Shown here in pieces: positions 6,807-8,258 of a stretch of 8,258 nucleotides of DNA. The stretch's first letter is position 1, and each line of letters opens with the position of its first letter. A program made the translations under genes and the position numbers. Origin of the DNA: UBA9715 sp964553375 (lineage in GTDB: Bacteria > Actinomycetota > Coriobacteriia > Coriobacteriales > Eggerthellaceae); the NCBI GenBank assembly GCA_964553375.1, contig CAZKKN010000068.1, positions 1 to 8,258 of the forward strand, in the 5' to 3' direction. Under the pieces are notes generated by a model. That model was not told where the DNA came from. It saw only the letters and a list, made by a program, of their open reading frames with translations, and did not search any database.

Positions 6807-8068
6807 CAGAGCAACACCTCTTCGGGTATATCGAGCAGTACGCATTCCAGCGATTCCCCGGCCTCGTAATCACCGGTGCCCTCAGGGAGCACCACGAAGC
6901 AGTTCGCCCGTTGAATGGGGCCGAAGAGTCCCGAACTTTGGTTCTTCGCCGGCGTTACCAGATAGGCGCCGCTTTCGTCTTTCGAAAGCGTGGCGCGGTT
7001 GAAGATGCGCCGGGGGTCTTTCTTCTTCGTGCCCTCGGCAAGGCGGGCAACCACCCGCGGCCGGGAGAAGTGGGTGTATCCCTGCATGGCGCGCAGGGCG
7101 GGGCGGATGATCATCTCGAAGCCCAGGTAGGCCGCAGCCGGGTTGCCCGGCAAGCCGAATACCGGTTTGCCGTTCACCAGGCCGAAGGTCTGCGCCTTGC
7201 CCGGACGCATGTTCACCGTGGTCATGAGCAGCTCGCCGGCCGCATCGACCACTTTCTTGATGAAATCGTAGTCGCCGTTGGCGGCACCGCCGCTGGTGAT
7301 GACGAAATCGAACTCCTTGGTGGCATCGGTCACTTCGGCCAGAAGCCCCTCGTAGTCGTCGGGGGAGATGGGCAGGATGTGAGGCTCGGCTCCGGCATCC
7401 TTGCAGGCCGCAGCAAGCATGAAGCTATTGGAATTGCGGATCTGCCCCGGACCGGGCACCTCGGTGGGGGGTACCAGCTCCTTACCCGTGGCGATGATAC
7501 CCACCCGCGGCCGGCGGTAGGTCTTCACTTCCATGATGCCGCAACCGGCCAAAAAGCCCACGCCAGCCGTGTGGATGACCTCGCCGGCATGGACGATGAC
7601 CTCGCCGGCATGGGCCTCTTCACCAGCTTGGCGAACTTGGCTTCCCACCTCCACCGGAGCGGTGAACGCCACGCGGCTGCCCAGGCGGCCATCGCCTTCC
7701 ACTACATCCACTATCTCGTATTTCACCACCGCATCGGCCTCGCTGGGCAGCGGTGCGCCGGTCATGATGCGCACGCACTGACCCTCGCCGATGGGCCCGT
7801 CGTAGTACTCCCCGGCAGGTATCTCGGCGATCACGTCCAACTCCACCGGGCTCTCAGCCGAAGCCCCAGCAAGCTGGGCCGCTCGCATGGCGAAGCCATC
7901 CATGGCCGAATGGGCGAAAGGCGACACATCGATGTCGCTCGTAAGGTCTTCAGCCGCCACGCGCCCGATTGCATCCAGTATGTGGACTTCCTCCACGGGC
8001 ATCTGGGGCACATGGGCGAGCACCAGCTCACGCGCCTCCTCCAGGGAAATCATCTCCGCTCTGGCCAC
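6806..8068 (-). CDS. moeA: Molybdopterin molybdenumtransferase MoeA
   Basis: MoeA inserts molybdate into adenylylated molybdopterin, releasing AMP and giving active molybdenum cofactor. The 420-residue length is typical. Seen in order: SPFAHSAMDGFAMR (49-62, with the conserved Asp57), RIMTGAPLP (100-108), ADAVV (111-115), VRQAGEE (145-151), GIIATGKELV (190-199), SGGAANGDYDF (259-269), MRPGKAQTFG (287-296), and LPGNPAAAYLGFEMIIRP (306-323), then the C-terminal domain IV. SGGAANGD departs from the usual SGGVSxGD, and PGKAQTFG from PGKPxxFG; the acidic residues and the LPGNP loop are kept, so the enzyme is probably active. The start is GTG at 8068, with AAAGGAG 5 bases upstream; the ATG six codons in has no better site. 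It is the first gene of the moeA-mog pair. A 19-bp direct repeat lies inside (7574-7592 and 7595-7613) without altering the family length. Confidence 0.96.
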   Translation of the reverse strand: MARAEMISLEEARELVLAHVPQMPVEEVHILDAIGRVAAEDLTSDIDVSPFAHSAMDGFAMRAAQLAGASAESPVELDVIAEIPAGEYYDGPIGEGQCVRIMTGAPLPSEADAVVKYEIVDVVEGDGRLGSRVAFTAPVEVGSQVRQAGEEAHAGEVIVHAGEVIHTAGVGFLAGCGIMEVKTYRRPRVGIIATGKELVPPTEVPGPGQIRNSNSFMLAAACKDAGAEPHILPISPDDYEGLLAEVTDATKEFDFVITSGGAANGDYDFIKKVVDAAGELLMTTVNMRPGKAQTFGLVNGKPVFGLPGNPAAAYLGFEMIIRPALRAMQGYTHFSRPRVVARLAEGTKKKDPRRIFNRATLSKDESGAYLVTPAKNQSSGLFGPIQRANCFVVLPEGTGDYEAGESLECVLLDIPEEVLL

Positions 8069-8143
8069 AACCTCTCCTTTCGCCGGCGGTTTTCCTGCAT
8101 AGGAGCCATGATACCCCTTTTATCTCGATTGAGGATGATAAAC
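8069..8143 (-). promoter_or_regulatory. Upstream region of moeA
   Basis: These bases between moeA and the repeat array should hold the moeA promoter. On the minus strand TATCAT (8108-8113) and GATAAA (8119-8124) are -10-like, but neither has a -35 at normal spacing. CTGACA (8145-8150), at the edge of the first repeat, is a good -35 match but lies 20 bases from GATAAA, which is too far for comfort. No coding potential and no hairpin of note were seen. Confidence 0.2.
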
Positions 8144-8258
8144 ATGTCAGGGGACGGGGATGATGGCATATGTCAGGGGATGCTTTATGTCAGGGGACGG
8201 GGGTCAGGGGATGCTTTATGTCAGGGGACGGGGGTGATGGCATGTTCCGGTGGGGTCA
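8144..8258. repeat. G-rich direct-repeat array (TCAGGGGA units), running to the window edge
   Basis: The octamer TCAGGGGA occurs five times (starting at 8147, 8173, 8190, 8204 and 8221). Two kinds alternate: TCAGGGGACGGGG (8147, 8190, 8221) and TCAGGGGATGCTTTATG (8173, 8204). The pair forms a 31-bp unit present twice, back to back and identical (8173-8203, 8204-8234). The outermost copies are each followed by TGATGGCAT (8161-8169, 8235-8243), so a 23-bp block with one mismatch brackets the array at a distance of 74 bp. The last bases (GGGGTCA at the edge) may begin another unit. No open frame or promoter explains it. I recall CCCCGTCCCCTGACA-like sequences scattered as non-coding repeats next to REP-associated (Y1-type) transposases in several bacteria, so a mobile or REP-like origin is my guess; no transposase is in view. 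Confidence 0.8.

Noticed and set aside
6807..6845. A longer mog beginning at 6845
   Set aside because: This would add 13 basic residues lying inside moeA and absent from relatives; ATG 6806 with the stop-start overlap is a better start.
6159..6869. A 236-codon plus-strand frame opposite mog and the alr spacer
   Set aside because: It overlaps mog in antisense and continues into the 5' end of alr and the 3' end of moeA; no motif or ribosome-binding site supports it.
8119..8150. A moeA promoter using CTGACA in the first repeat as -35 and GATAAA as -10
   Set aside because: The spacing is 20 bases and the -10 is weak, so I list it only as a possibility in the upstream region.
8144..8258. CRISPR array
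   Set aside because: Repeats are back to back or separated by other repeat parts, with no unique spacers of constant length and no cas genes in view.

Overview
The window is a GC-rich chromosomal stretch packed with housekeeping genes. Seven complete genes and one cut gene account for nearly all of it. Seven of the eight read on the minus strand and only hpf reads on the plus strand. The glmU-prs pair, a long-form hpf, a family-4 (Fe-S) uracil-DNA glycosylase, a GlmU acetyltransferase domain of actinobacterial flavour and a moeA-mog pair suggest a high-GC Gram-positive anaerobe. My best guess is Actinomycetota, class Coriobacteriia (Eggerthellaceae-like). This is inference from protein style and was not tested by any search.

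Layout from left to right. Positions 1-1865 (minus) hold the 5' part of prs, which runs off the left edge, preceded by glmU; the two are 60 bp apart and probably co-transcribed. Positions 1866-2075 are a divergent intergenic region with a plausible glmU promoter and the leader of hpf. hpf (2076-2666, plus) ends at a clear rho-independent terminator (2697-2736). Positions 2760-6197 (minus) are a compact run read in the order alr, udg, folC; udg and folC overlap, and alr and udg are 17 bp apart. A spacer of about 117 bp separates alr from the next minus-strand pair, moeA then mog (8068-6315), whose stop and start codons share one base. Positions 8069-8258 contain no gene and hold a G-rich direct-repeat array that continues to, or close to, the right edge.

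In function, glmU makes UDP-GlcNAc and alr makes D-alanine, both for peptidoglycan. prs makes PRPP for nucleotides, His and Trp. folC makes and polyglutamylates folate. udg removes uracil from DNA. hpf puts 70S ribosomes into 100S dimers. mog and moeA carry out the last two steps of molybdenum-cofactor assembly. Apart from moeA-mog and glmU-prs, the neighbours do not form one pathway.

I did not find a new multi-gene system. The features most worth a second look are the repeat array at the right edge (probably non-coding mobile or REP-like DNA), a long charged N-terminal extension on alanine racemase, a perfect but apparently orphan Shine-Dalgarno sequence in the hpf leader, and some signature-motif changes in MoeA.
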